A DNA stretch of 64,000 nucleotides. Source: DASXTC01 sp036505635. GTDB lineage: Bacteria; Acidobacteriota; Polarisedimenticolia; JACPZX01; DASXTC01. The DNA is taken from NCBI GenBank assembly GCA_036505635.1, contig DASXTC010000026.1, positions 1-64,000 of the forward strand, given 5' to 3'. Shown here one piece after another: positions 48,896 to 57,866 of this stretch (position 1 is the stretch's first letter; every line of letters starts with the position of its first letter). Made by a program: the position numbers and the translations under genes. The notes under the pieces are model-generated. The model saw only the letters and a list, made by a program, of their open reading frames with translations, had not been told where the DNA came from and did no database searches.

Positions 48896-50737
48896 GTGCG
48901 CAAGACCTTCCTCGAGTACCTCACCGACAATATCGTGGTGTTCGACGGCGCGATGGGCACCGAGCTGTACAACCGGGGTGTCTTCATCAACCGCTGTTTC
49001 GACGAGCTGAACCTGTCGAATCCCGATCTGGTTCGGGAGGTCCATCGCGGATACCGCAAGGCGGGCGCCGACGTGCTGGAGACCAACACCTTCGGCGCCA
49101 ACCGCCACAAGCTGCACGCGCATGGCTTCGACGAGAAGCTCGCACAGATCAACGCGGCGGGGGCGCGTCTCGCGCGCGAGATCGCGGGCGAGGATCTCTA
49201 CGTCGCGGGCTCCATCGGGCCGATCGGTCTGAAGATCGAGCCGTGGGGGCCCACCTCGCTGGAGGAGGCGCGCGAGATCTTCCGCGAGCAGGCCGCCGCG
49301 ATCTTCGCGGGAGGAGTCGATCTCATCTCTCTCGAGACCTTCTCCGATCTGAACGAGATCCAGCAGGCGATGCTGGCGGTGCGCGGCGTCTGCGACCTGC
49401 CCATCGCGGCGCAGATGACGCTGGAGGAGGACGGCAACAGCCTCTACGGCACCGCGCCGGAGATCTTCACGCGCCGCCTGGACGAGTGGGGGGCCGACGT
49501 CATCGGTGTGAACTGCAGCGTGGGACCGCACGTCATGCTGTCGGCCGTCGAGAGGGTGATCAAGGCGACGAGCCGCCCGGTGATCGTGCAGCCCAACGCG
49601 GGTGTCCCGCGCAACATCGAGGGACGCAACATCTATCTCTGCTCGCCCGAGTACATGGGGACCTACGCCAAGCGCTACATCCAGGCTGGGGCGAAGTTGG
49701 TGGGCGGCTGCTGCGGCTCGACGCCCGACCACCTCAGGTCGATCGTCAAGTCGGTGAGGATGTTGAGGCCGGCGCAGCGGCGCGTGGAAATCTTCGTGCC
49801 GTCCGAGCAGAGGGCGGAGGTCCAGCCGATCCCTCGCGCACACAAATCCCCCCTGGCGGCGAAGATCGAGGCCGGCGGCTTCGTCACGTCGGTGGAGCTG
49901 AATCCGCCCCGGGGGATCGACACGGCGAAGGTGATGGCCGGCGCGAAGTTCCTCAAGGAGCGCGGCGTGGACGCCGTCAACATCCCCGACGGCGCGCGCG
50001 CCTCGGCCCGGATGGGTCCGATGTTCCTCGCGCTGATGATGGAGCGGGAGGTCGGGATCCAGACGATCCTCCATTACTGCTGCCGCGACAGGAACCTGCT
50101 CGGGATGCAGGCCGACCTGCTGGGCGCCTATGCCGCCGGTCTGCGCAATATCCTGATCATCACGGGCGACCCGCCCAAGCTGGGCGACTACCCCGATGCC
50201 ACCGCCGTGTTCGACGTGGACGCGATCGGTCTGACCAACATGGTGACGCGGCTCAACCACGGGTTCGACCTGGGCGGCAACCCGGTCGGGCGCCCCACGG
50301 GGTACCACATCGGGGTGGGGGCCAACCCAGGGGCCGTGGACGTGGAGTTCGAGCTGAAGCGCTTCCAATACAAGGTGGAGGCTGGGGCCGAGTTCGCCAT
50401 CACGCAGCCTGTCTTCGACGTCGAGCAGCTCAAGACCTTCCTGAGGCGGATCGAGCACTGCCGCATCCCGATCATCGCGGGGATATGGCCGCTCGCCTCC
50501 CTGCGCAACGCCGAGTTCATGAACAACGAGGTCCCCGGCGTCCACGTGCCCGACGAGATCATGGAGCGGATGCGCCGGGCCGAGGAGCTCGCCGAGGGGG
50601 CCTCCAGGGAAGAGGGGATCCAGATCGCCCGCGAGACTCTCCGGCAGGTCAAGGACCTGGTGCAGGGAGTGCAGGTCTCGGCCCCATTCGGCAAGGTCGA
50701 GCGGGCCCTCGACGTCATCTCCGCCATCGGTAGCTGA
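48896..50737 (+). CDS. Bifunctional homocysteine S-methyltransferase / methylenetetrahydrofolate reductase
   Basis: A 613-residue fusion. Residues 1-290 are a homocysteine S-methyltransferase barrel (IVVFDGAMGTELYNRGVFIN, ADVLETNTFGANRHKL, DVIGVNCSVGP, LVGGCCGSTPDHLRSI, with zinc Cys at GVNC and GGCC). Residues 310-610 are MTHFR (FVTSVELNPPRGIDTAKVMA, INIPDGARA-type, ILIITGDPPKLGDYPDATAV, VDVEFELKRFQYKVEAGAEF, ITQPVFD). It lacks the B12-binding and folate-binding methionine synthase domains, like Bacillus YitJ. The fusion would make 5-methyl-THF and methylate homocysteine, perhaps from another donor. A GTG start is used. The antiporter gene follows 7 bp on. Confidence 0.92.
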   Translation: MRKTFLEYLTDNIVVFDGAMGTELYNRGVFINRCFDELNLSNPDLVREVHRGYRKAGADVLETNTFGANRHKLHAHGFDEKLAQINAAGARLAREIAGEDLYVAGSIGPIGLKIEPWGPTSLEEAREIFREQAAAIFAGGVDLISLETFSDLNEIQQAMLAVRGVCDLPIAAQMTLEEDGNSLYGTAPEIFTRRLDEWGADVIGVNCSVGPHVMLSAVERVIKATSRPVIVQPNAGVPRNIEGRNIYLCSPEYMGTYAKRYIQAGAKLVGGCCGSTPDHLRSIVKSVRMLRPAQRRVEIFVPSEQRAEVQPIPRAHKSPLAAKIEAGGFVTSVELNPPRGIDTAKVMAGAKFLKERGVDAVNIPDGARASARMGPMFLALMMEREVGIQTILHYCCRDRNLLGMQADLLGAYAAGLRNILIITGDPPKLGDYPDATAVFDVDAIGLTNMVTRLNHGFDLGGNPVGRPTGYHIGVGANPGAVDVEFELKRFQYKVEAGAEFAITQPVFDVEQLKTFLRRIEHCRIPIIAGIWPLASLRNAEFMNNEVPGVHVPDEIMERMRRAEELAEGASREEGIQIARETLRQVKDLVQGVQVSAPFGKVERALDVISAIGS

Positions 50738-50744
50738 AGCCTCC

Positions 50745-52805
50745 ATGCAAGGCCTCGATCTCCTGAGGGACCTGGTCGTCATCTTCGGCGTCTCGGTCCT
50801 TGTGGTCCTGCTGCTGCACCGGCTCCGCCTGCCCACCATCACGGGGTTCCTCGTCGCGGGAATGCTGCTCGGGCCCCACGGCCTGAGCCTCATCTCCGAT
50901 CTGAAGCGGATCGAGGTGCTGGCCGACGCGGGGGTGGTGCTCCTCCTTTTCACCGTCGGCATCGAGTTCTCGCTGGCCACGCTCAGGCGGCTCTGGGGGT
51001 CGGCGCTGGCCGGCGGCCTCGTGCCGCTGGGGGTCACCGTCGCGCTGGGGGCGGGGATTGTCCCTCTGGCGGGCGGCTGGCTCCTGCCCGGCGGCGGGGG
51101 GATGAGCGTGGGGCAAGGGATCTTCCTGGGCTTTCTCGTCTCGCTCAGCAGCACGGTCATCCCGCTCAAGGCGCTCGCCGACCGCGGGCAGATCGACTCG
51201 CCGCACGGCCGCGCGACGATCGGCGTCGCGGTCCTCCAGGACCTGATGGTGATCCCGATGATGCTGCTCGTGCCCCACCTGGGTCCGGGGAGCGCCTCGG
51301 GAGGGATGATGGGCCTCGTGAGTCCGGCCCTCGCGCTGGTACAGGCCGCCGCGGTGGTGGCCGGCATCCTCGTGGTGGCGCTCTGGGCCGTGCCCCGGCT
51401 GCTGCTGCTCCTGGCGTCCCTCAAGAGCCGTGAGGTCTTCGTCATCAGCATCTTCTGCGTCTGCCTGGGCACCGCCTGGGCGACCTCCTCGATGGGGCTC
51501 TCGCTCGCGCTGGGAGCCTTCCTGGCGGGGCTCGCGGTTTCCGAGTCGGAGTTCGGCCACCAGGCGCTGGCCGACGTCGTGCCCTTCCGCGACAGCCTCA
51601 ACTGCCTCTTCTTCGTGTCGATCGGCATGCTCATGGATCCCGGCTTCGCGCTGAGGATGCCGCTGGCCGTGGCCGGGTGGGCCGGAGCGATCATCGTCTT
51701 CAAGCTCGCGCTGATCGGCGGCGCGTTGCTGATTGCGGGCCAGAGGCCCACCGTCGCCCTCCAGGCCGGCCTGGCGCTGTGCCAGGTGGGGGAGTTCGCC
51801 TTCGTCCTGATGCGGTTCGCGTCCGGCTCCCACCTGCTCCCGGACGCGCCGGGCCAGGTCTTCCTGACGGCATCGGTCGCCACGATGATCGTCACGCCTC
51901 TGCTCTACGCGGGCTCGTCTCCGATCCTGGCGATCGCGCGGCGTTGGGAGGATAAAGGGTGGTGGCGTCCCGCGAAGGATCTGAGGGAGCCGCCCGATCG
52001 GATCGAGGCCCTGTCGGATCACGTCGTCATCGTGGGGTACGGCTTCAACGGCAGGAACCTCGCGCGCGTGCTCGGCGAGATCGGGATCCAGCACGTCGTC
52101 CTGGAGATGAACCCCGAGACGGTGCGTTCGGCTCGCCGGGAAGGGGAGCCGATCCTCTACGGGGACGCGTCGTCCCCCGGAATCCTCGAGAGGCTCGGCG
52201 CCGCCCGGGCTCGCGTCCTGGTGCTGGCGATCTCGGATCCCGTCTCCACCCGCCGCGCCGTCGCGGTGGCGCGCCGTTCGTTTCCGGCGCTGCACATCGT
52301 CGTGCGCACGAGGTATCTCACCGAGGTGGACGAGCTGTACAGACTGGGGGCCGAGGTGGTGATCCCGGAGGAGGTCGAGACCTCGATGGAGATCTTCTCG
52401 CGCGTGCTCCAGCAGTACGGCGTGCCGCCCGAGATCCTCGTCAAGCACGCGCGCCGGATCCGCACCGAGAGGTACGGCGTCTTCATCTCGGAGCGTCCGG
52501 CGGCGGCGGGCGACGCCGAGCCGGGCAGTCTGCCGAAGCTGGCGCCCCTCATCGCCCACGCCCAGGTGCAGGTCTGCACGATCCCCTCCGACTCGGCGGC
52601 GGTGGGAAAGGAGCTGGGCGAGGTGGACCTGCCCGGCACGACCGGCGCCGCCGTCCTCGCGCTGATGCGGGGCCGGGAGATCATCCCGGGGCCCTCACCC
52701 CGGACGTTGCTGGCCGCGGAGGACCTGCTGGTGCTGGCCGGAACTCCGGAGCAGATCGGGCCGGCGGTCGATGCCCTGGCGGCGACGGCGCCCCCCGCGG
52801 GCTGA
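50745..52805 (+). CDS. Kef-type (CPA2) cation/proton antiporter with TrkA domains
   Basis: A 686-residue protein. Residues 1-390 are about 12 membrane helices of the Na/H exchanger fold (TITGFLVAGMLLGPHGLSLI, ADAGVVLLLFTVGIEFSLAT, GFLVSLSSTVIPLKALAD, ALGAFLAGLAVSESEFGHQA). The TrkA_N/RCK part (about 425-540) has HVVIVGYGFNGRNLARVLGE, the NAD-binding GxGxxG. A TrkA_C part ends the protein. It would exchange K+ or Na+ for H+ under nucleotide control. The 7-bp gap to the MTHFR gene suggests cotranscription, functionally unexplained. Confidence 0.92.
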   Translation: MQGLDLLRDLVVIFGVSVLVVLLLHRLRLPTITGFLVAGMLLGPHGLSLISDLKRIEVLADAGVVLLLFTVGIEFSLATLRRLWGSALAGGLVPLGVTVALGAGIVPLAGGWLLPGGGGMSVGQGIFLGFLVSLSSTVIPLKALADRGQIDSPHGRATIGVAVLQDLMVIPMMLLVPHLGPGSASGGMMGLVSPALALVQAAAVVAGILVVALWAVPRLLLLLASLKSREVFVISIFCVCLGTAWATSSMGLSLALGAFLAGLAVSESEFGHQALADVVPFRDSLNCLFFVSIGMLMDPGFALRMPLAVAGWAGAIIVFKLALIGGALLIAGQRPTVALQAGLALCQVGEFAFVLMRFASGSHLLPDAPGQVFLTASVATMIVTPLLYAGSSPILAIARRWEDKGWWRPAKDLREPPDRIEALSDHVVIVGYGFNGRNLARVLGEIGIQHVVLEMNPETVRSARREGEPILYGDASSPGILERLGAARARVLVLAISDPVSTRRAVAVARRSFPALHIVVRTRYLTEVDELYRLGAEVVIPEEVETSMEIFSRVLQQYGVPPEILVKHARRIRTERYGVFISERPAAAGDAEPGSLPKLAPLIAHAQVQVCTIPSDSAAVGKELGEVDLPGTTGAAVLALMRGREIIPGPSPRTLLAAEDLLVLAGTPEQIGPAVDALAATAPPAG

Positions 52806-52814
52806 ACGGCCTCG

Positions 52815-53741
52815 TCAGCGCTCGGGGACGTTTGGATCGGGCGGGGTCTCTCCGGTCCGCTTGACCTCCTCCCCCGTCTCCACGCCGAAGAAGCGGTATT
52901 CCTCGTAACGGAAGGATGTCTTCTCTTCGGTGTTCATCTTGCCATCCTGGGACAGCGAGGTCTTGGCGAGGGACTGCTCGGTCGGGTAGGAGAGATCCTC
53001 GACATCCATGCCGAAGTTGACGTTGAGCTTCCAGCCGTGCGGGCGCGTGGCCAGCGGCACGCCGGCGATCGCGAAGGCCTTTCGGTACCTGAGGATCTCG
53101 ACGTCGAGCCGCACATCCTGACCGGTGGGGGCCGCCTCCACCGACCAGAGGTTGAGGGAACGGTTCTCGAGAGCCACCTGTCCGCTCCATCCCGCGATGT
53201 CATCGCCGCCGGGGTTGGGTGAGGTGCCGATGAAGGTGATCAGCGTGAGGAGGCGGCCGGCTTTGACCACCTGCCCGGCCGGCCGGAAATGGAAGCGCCA
53301 CTGGTTCTCCTTGGCGAAGATGCTGGCCCAGGCATAGGCCGGCGGCACCGGTGGATCAAAGTCGGTGCCGCGGCGCTTGACGCCGTTCTTCTCCTCGATC
53401 AGCTCCTCCCTCACCTCGCGGAGAGCTCCCTCGGGACGTTCCTCGAACAGGTAGTCGTAGACCGATTTGGTGCTCTTCCGGAAGCTGGTGGAGGAGACAT
53501 CGTACTTTGCGACGGTGACCACCTCGCGGCAGCTGAACCCGAGCGCGCGCTTGCGATAGAGTGCGGCGCGGTCGGCCAGCATGTCCAGCAGCGCGATGAA
53601 GTTGGGGTCCTCCTCGGGGAGCGCGACCCTCTTTCGGGCCGGCGGCGCATCGGGAGCGGCAGGCGCCGCCGCGGGACCGACCGGACCGAGCGCGGAGAGG
53701 ACGGTAAGAAGAAGTCCCGGCACCAGCGAGCTTTTCGGCAT
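52815..53741 (-). CDS. Secreted protein of unknown function
   Basis: A 308-residue protein with a signal peptide (SSLVPGLLLTVLSALGPVGP). Mature features are FSCREVVTVAKYDVSSTSFR, EERPEGALREVREELIEE and a beta-rich centre (HFRPAGQVVKAGRLLTLITF, AGWSGQVALENRSLNLWSVE). Proteins of this outline are frequent in Acidobacteria genomes, from memory; no function is known. Convergent with the antiporter gene. Confidence 0.65.
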   Translation of the reverse strand: MPKSSLVPGLLLTVLSALGPVGPAAAPAAPDAPPARKRVALPEEDPNFIALLDMLADRAALYRKRALGFSCREVVTVAKYDVSSTSFRKSTKSVYDYLFEERPEGALREVREELIEEKNGVKRRGTDFDPPVPPAYAWASIFAKENQWRFHFRPAGQVVKAGRLLTLITFIGTSPNPGGDDIAGWSGQVALENRSLNLWSVEAAPTGQDVRLDVEILRYRKAFAIAGVPLATRPHGWKLNVNFGMDVEDLSYPTEQSLAKTSLSQDGKMNTEEKTSFRYEEYRFFGVETGEEVKRTGETPPDPNVPER

Positions 53742-53773
53742 CCGCGAATGCTAGCACACGCTCAGGCGGCGCC

Positions 53774-53803
53774 TTGACACCCCTCGGAAACGGCGCCTAT
53801 CAT
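53774..53803 (+). promoter_or_regulatory. Sigma-70 promoter of the DnaJ gene
   Basis: Consensus TTGACA (53774-53779) and TATCAT (53798-53803), spacing 18 bp, 45 bp before the ATG at 53849. No CIRCE (TTAGCACTC-type) repeat is seen. Confidence 0.65.
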
Positions 53804-53848
53804 CACCCTGTTAACCTCCCTTCCGGTGGACAGGACACCTCCCCTGCC

Positions 53849-54910
53849 ATGAAGAAAGACTATTTCGCGATCCTCGGATTGAAGCCCACCGCCACGGACA
53901 AGGAGATCCGCTCGGCCTACAAGCGGCTCGCGAAGAAGTTCCACCCCGACGTGAATCCCAACAACAAGAAGTCCGAAGAGAAGTTCAAGGAGATCGGGGA
54001 GGCCTACGAGGTCCTCAGCGATCCGGAGAAGCGCCGCAAGTGGGAGACCGGGGACCTCGACTACGAGTCGTACTTCCGTAGCCGCTCGGGGCGGGCCGGT
54101 GGCCCCACCGGGCAGCAACCTCCCTTCACCGCTTTCGAGTTCGGCGACGCGGCGGACCTCGGGGGGATCTTCAGCGAGCTGTTCCGGGGGATGGGAGGCG
54201 CAGCCGGGGGACGCGGCGCGTCAGCCCGGGGCGCGGGCGCCCGCGCCAGGCGGGCTTTCGCCGGGAGCGATCTGGAGTACGAGACGAGCGTCAGTTTCGA
54301 GGATGCGGTGCGAGGCGCCACGCTGAAGATCCCGCTGGCCCGCACGGTGACCTGTCCTGTCTGCGGCGGCTTGGGCGAGGTCCGCAGAGGCGCCGCCTCC
54401 GGCAAAATGGTCATGGAGCCCTGCTCCGCATGCTCGGGGGTGGGGCGCCAGCGCGTGACCGAGACCATCCAGGTCCGGATCCCTCCCGGGGTGGAGGATG
54501 GCGGCAGGGTCAAGGTGGCGGGCAAGGGAGAGGCCGGGGAAGGGGGCGGGCCCGACGGCGACCTGTACGTCGTGCTCCGTGTGACCCCCCACCCCTGGTT
54601 CCGCCGCGAGGGCAGGGAGATCATCCTCGACCTGCCGCTCAGCGTGGCGGAGGCGGCGCTGGGGACCCGCCTCGAGGTGCCCACCATCGGGGGGAGGGTG
54701 ACGCTCACGATTCCGCCGGGCACGAGCAGCGGTCAGAAGCTGCGTCTGAAGGGGCGCGGCATCGCCAGCCGTGATGGGGCCGCGAAGGGAGACCAGATCG
54801 TGATACCGCAGATCGTCACCCCCAAGACCCTCGACCCGAAGTCGCGCCAGCTCCTGGAGGAATTCGACCGGCTCAACCCGACCAGGCCGCGCGAAGGGCT
54901 GGGGTGGTAG
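53849..54910 (+). CDS. DnaJ-like co-chaperone with a single-site zinc finger
   Basis: A 353-residue J-protein. J domain 1-70 (DYFAILGLKPTATDKEIRSA, HPD at 32-34), a Gly/Arg-rich linker (about 80-145), then a substrate domain (YETSVSFEDAVRGATLKIPL). The zinc region has only two Cys motifs, CPVCGG and CSACSG, instead of four CxxCxGxG, so a single zinc site is possible. RVTETIQVRIPPGVEDGGRV and LSVAEAALGTRLEVPTIGGR follow. It resembles DnaJ variants between type A and CbpA. No dnaK or grpE is nearby. The start at 53849 opens MKKDYFAI. Confidence 0.9.
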   Translation: MKKDYFAILGLKPTATDKEIRSAYKRLAKKFHPDVNPNNKKSEEKFKEIGEAYEVLSDPEKRRKWETGDLDYESYFRSRSGRAGGPTGQQPPFTAFEFGDAADLGGIFSELFRGMGGAAGGRGASARGAGARARRAFAGSDLEYETSVSFEDAVRGATLKIPLARTVTCPVCGGLGEVRRGAASGKMVMEPCSACSGVGRQRVTETIQVRIPPGVEDGGRVKVAGKGEAGEGGGPDGDLYVVLRVTPHPWFRREGREIILDLPLSVAEAALGTRLEVPTIGGRVTLTIPPGTSSGQKLRLKGRGIASRDGAAKGDQIVIPQIVTPKTLDPKSRQLLEEFDRLNPTRPREGLGW

Positions 54911-54937
54911 CGGAGGACTGAAAGGAACCTACCGAAA

Positions 54938-54962
54938 CCCCGGAAAGACGGGCTTTCCGGGG
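54938..54962 (+). terminator. Hairpin after the DnaJ gene
   Basis: CCCCGGAAAG (54938-54947) and CTTTCCGGGG (54953-54962) form a perfect 10-bp stem with a 5-nt loop, 28 bp after the stop, followed by GTTCGATCGATTG. The T-tract is weak, but the stem is strong. Confidence 0.6.
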
Positions 54963-55052
54963 GTTCGATCGATTGACGGATCGCAGGCTCCGCCGTACCA
55001 TTACCCTTGTCAGCTACCCCCACCCTCGCCGGGCCTGACTCCGAAAGCCGAG

Positions 55053-55874
55053 ATGTCGGCCATGCCTCGCAGCTCACTTGTTCCGTCACGTTCAAGGCGG
55101 CTCCTTCTGACGCTCGCCACGCTGGTCTGCCTCGCCCCCGGCGCCCTGTTCGCCGACCCGAGGCCGGCACGCCGGGGCAAGGCACTCCTGCTCCCCGTGC
55201 CGGGGACGGTCTTTCAGCACGGGCAGGCGCTCAACGTCGATGCCGTGCAGCGCCGGGATCCCTCGCAAGGGAGGCTCAAGCCGGAGGAGGTCCTCGTCGG
55301 GATGGGGCTTCTCTCCCGGTACCAGCTCGCCCTCGAGCGCGAGTCCCGCAGGACCCTCGACAGGGATCCATTCATTTTTCTCGCCGGCTCCCGTGACGAG
55401 GACGGCTACCTGTTGAGGCGCGCCCGGCGCGAGGCGCAGCGGGTCTTCGACGGCGCCAACGGCCGGCTCATCTCGGACATCGCCGAGGACCTGATCCAGG
55501 AGGCCGTGGCCCTGCGCACGGCGCGCGCCTGGGTCGAGGGAGTCCGCTTCGACGTGATGAGCGCGGGGGGGGTCCGCGTCAGGGCGGGCCACGACGAAGG
55601 ATCGCCCCGCGGCCGCGAGGAGGATGCGGGTTCTAACGGCCTGGGGGTGAAGGCGAGCCTCGGCCTGGTCGCCCTGGGCGCGCCGCGGCTGGAGATCCGA
55701 ACGACGATTCCCGGCGACATCCGTACGCGCATCGAGGTGCCTCTCTCGTCCCCCGGGATCCGGGCTGCCTTCAGCCGTCGCGTCACGTCGAGCCTTCGGG
55801 GTACACTGAGCCTCGGGGTGGAAGATGCCGGCGCGGATCTATGGGTGACCGCAGGTCTGGGCGTGAGGTTCTGA
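55053..55874 (+). CDS. Secreted protein of unknown function, probable beta-rich C-terminus
   Basis: A 273-residue protein with a signal peptide (SRRLLLTLATLVCLAPGALF). A Lys/Arg-rich middle (YQLALERESRRTLDRDPFIF, DGYLLRRARREAQRVFDGAN) is followed by alternating strands near the C-terminus (GVKASLGLVALGAPRLEIRT, SSLRGTLSLGVEDAGADLWV, TAGLGVRF ending in Phe). A final Phe and amphipathic strands suggest an outer-membrane barrel segment. Function is unknown. The PAP2 gene follows 14 bp on and may be cotranscribed. Confidence 0.65.
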   Translation: MSAMPRSSLVPSRSRRLLLTLATLVCLAPGALFADPRPARRGKALLLPVPGTVFQHGQALNVDAVQRRDPSQGRLKPEEVLVGMGLLSRYQLALERESRRTLDRDPFIFLAGSRDEDGYLLRRARREAQRVFDGANGRLISDIAEDLIQEAVALRTARAWVEGVRFDVMSAGGVRVRAGHDEGSPRGREEDAGSNGLGVKASLGLVALGAPRLEIRTTIPGDIRTRIEVPLSSPGIRAAFSRRVTSSLRGTLSLGVEDAGADLWVTAGLGVRF

Positions 55875-55888
55875 TACCAGGGCGCACC

Positions 55889-56779
55889 ATGTGCGCCCTG
55901 CTCGTGATCCTCCTGCTGCCTTCGCCGGCCCGCGCTGAGCAAGCGCCTGACCCGCCCGGCAAGATCCGACGCTTCTTCGAGGAGCACGGCGCGAGGCTCG
56001 CGACCTCCTTCGGGCTCTTCTCCACCTCGCGCGTCTACAACCGCACCTGGGGCCCGTCCACGCGCCCGCTGATACTCGGCGAGCCCCCCGCACCCGACCG
56101 CTTCGCCCACGACCAATGGTCCCGGAGGCGCGGCGCGCGCGGGTTCGTCGAGAACTACGGCGCGCAGGCGCTGCACTTCGGCGCGCCGCTGGCCCTGATC
56201 GCGTTGGACGCCCGCGACCGCGCCCTGATGGCGCGGGATCTCCTGGGGTTCGTCGAGACCACGTGGACGAACGGGGGACTCACGCTCCTGCTCAAGGACA
56301 TCGTCGGGCGCGAGCGCCCCGAGCTGGAGTACGCGGAGAGGGACGGTCTCGATCCCAACGCGCGCGCCGAGCTCGAGGACAAACCCGACAGCCACAGGTC
56401 GTTTCCCTCCGGGCACGCGAGCGCCTCGTTCGCCGTGGCGTCATACCTGGAGAGGGCGCTGGCGCGCAAGACAGGGATGCGGGGGGCGAAGCGGGCTCTC
56501 TCTTTCGCGGCACTCTACGGCCTGGCCGGCTACATCAGCTACTCGCGCGTGGCCACCGACAAGCACTACCTCTCGGACATCACGGCGGGAGCCGCGCTCG
56601 GGATCACGGTCAGCCGGACCTTCTACAGGCTGAATCATCCGGAGGAGTTCGCCGCAGGGAGGGAATCGCGCCTGCGCGGCTCGCCGATCCACGCCACTCT
56701 TGCGCCGGCGCCGATCTTCGGGGGGCCGTTGGTGATGGTCAGCCTCTCAACCGAGCAGGCCCGTCAGCTCCGCCAGTGA
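55889..56779 (+). CDS. PAP2 superfamily phosphatase
   Basis: A 296-residue protein from the ATG at 55889. The three phosphatase motifs are KDIVGRERP (KxxxxxxRP), SFPSGHAS (PSGH) and SRVATDKHYLSDITAG (SRxxxxxHxxxD). The N-terminus has a signal-like MCALLVILLLPSPARA. An in-frame ATG at 55841 would add a basic n-region (MGDRRSGREVLIPGR) but overlaps the upstream gene, so the start is uncertain. Only weak membrane helices are seen, so it may be periplasmic. It could act on a lipid or isoprenyl phosphate. It overlaps the convergent HAD gene by 33 nt. Confidence 0.9.
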   Translation: MCALLVILLLPSPARAEQAPDPPGKIRRFFEEHGARLATSFGLFSTSRVYNRTWGPSTRPLILGEPPAPDRFAHDQWSRRRGARGFVENYGAQALHFGAPLALIALDARDRALMARDLLGFVETTWTNGGLTLLLKDIVGRERPELEYAERDGLDPNARAELEDKPDSHRSFPSGHASASFAVASYLERALARKTGMRGAKRALSFAALYGLAGYISYSRVATDKHYLSDITAGAALGITVSRTFYRLNHPEEFAAGRESRLRGSPIHATLAPAPIFGGPLVMVSLSTEQARQLRQ

Positions 56780-57475
56780 GCCCAGCGTCCGGCAGGCCGG
56801 CGCTCCACGGGGCAGGGTCGCCGGATCGTGCTGTCCGAGAGGATCGAAGAGCATCGCGTGCATGCCGGCCCCGGCGGCCTCCAGCACGTCGATGGCGTAG
56901 ACATCCCCGACGTACAGGGCGCGGTCGGCCGCTACACCTCCCGCCCGCTCCAGCGTCATCCGGAAGATCTCCGGATGCGGCTTCTCCACACCGACTTCGG
57001 ACGAATCGATGATCATCTCGAACCGCTTGGCCATCCCCAGTCGCCGCATCTGGTGCGCCAGCGTCCCATTCGAGTTGGAGATAATTCCAAGCCGGTAGCC
57101 GCGCGAGGCGAGCGTCTCGAGCGTCGGCATCGTCGAGGAATCGACGCGGTCCCAGGAGGAGGCGGGACGCGTCACGTTCAACACCGTGCCAACGAGCGAC
57201 TCGACGTCGCCGGGGCCTGCTCCACACAGCGCGAGCACGTCTCTCCAGAAGCCGAGCCACACCTTCTCTTCGACCCAGCCCCTCAACGGCACGGAGCCCT
57301 CGCTCCACCGTTTCAGGATCGCGCGGTCCAGATCGCGTCGCGCCGACATCTCCGCGCGTCGCAACGCCATCTCCGTCACGCGGAATCCCTCGCCGGCCAG
57401 AGCGTCGAGCAGGGTCCGGTAGTTCAGGCCGAGAAGAGTGTTGCCGGCGTCGAAGAAGACCCAGTCGATCTTCAA
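56747..57475 (-). CDS. HAD superfamily hydrolase
   Basis: A 242-residue HAD hydrolase. Motif I is FFDAGNTLL (Asp9, with Gly at the usual second Asp position, as in several HAD phosphatases), motif II LGIISNSNG, motif III EKPHPEIF (Lys) and motif IV YVGDVYAIDVLEAAGAG (GDxxxxD). The cap is helical. It is likely a small-molecule phosphatase. Its end overlaps the PAP2 gene by 33 nt, and a small Cys-containing gene ends 4 nt upstream on the same strand. Confidence 0.9.
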   Translation of the reverse strand: MKIDWVFFDAGNTLLGLNYRTLLDALAGEGFRVTEMALRRAEMSARRDLDRAILKRWSEGSVPLRGWVEEKVWLGFWRDVLALCGAGPGDVESLVGTVLNVTRPASSWDRVDSSTMPTLETLASRGYRLGIISNSNGTLAHQMRRLGMAKRFEMIIDSSEVGVEKPHPEIFRMTLERAGGVAADRALYVGDVYAIDVLEAAGAGMHAMLFDPLGQHDPATLPRGAPACRTLGSLAELTGLLG

Positions 57476-57479
57476 GGGA

Positions 57480-57761
57480 TTATCTGGTCCGCCTCATCTC
57501 GAGCAGGAGGCCCGGCGTCGAGCCCTCGGGCTGGGCCGGAGTGTCGGCGCCGAGGTAGGGGGGCGGCTGCACGCCGCGCTCGACGCACTTGATGTTGAGA
57601 TGTCCCTGGAAGCAGTCGACACACCCCGGGTAGGTCTGGTTCCTCCCCCGGAAGACGCAGTCGTCGACCTGGTACCAGACCTGGTACTTGTGGCAGTAGA
57701 AGTCGTCGTGCGGTCCCCTGGTGCCGCCTGGGATCGCCGCGGACTCGGAACGCTTGCTCAT
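57480..57761 (-). CDS. Small Cys-containing protein of unknown function
   Basis: A 93-residue protein (start at 57761) with five Cys in DFYCHKYQVWYQVDDCVFRG, YPGCVDCFQGHLNIKC. The CxxC and paired aromatic residues suggest metal binding. It lacks a signal peptide. It is the first gene of a pair with the HAD hydrolase (4-bp gap). I recognise no family. Confidence 0.7.
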   Translation of the reverse strand: MSKRSESAAIPGGTRGPHDDFYCHKYQVWYQVDDCVFRGRNQTYPGCVDCFQGHLNIKCVERGVQPPPYLGADTPAQPEGSTPGLLLEMRRTR

Positions 57762-57866
57762 GGCCCGCTTACGTTGCGCCAGCCTCCGCAAAATGTCAAG
57801 AGTCACGTTCCCTCCCATGATAAGCTCCGCCAGCTTGGCGGATCCCTATTCCAGAGGCGAACGGCG

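Noticed and set aside
48863..51895. A 1010-codon minus-strand frame opposite the methyltransferase and antiporter genes.
   Set aside because: It spans two real genes antisense and shows no family motif.
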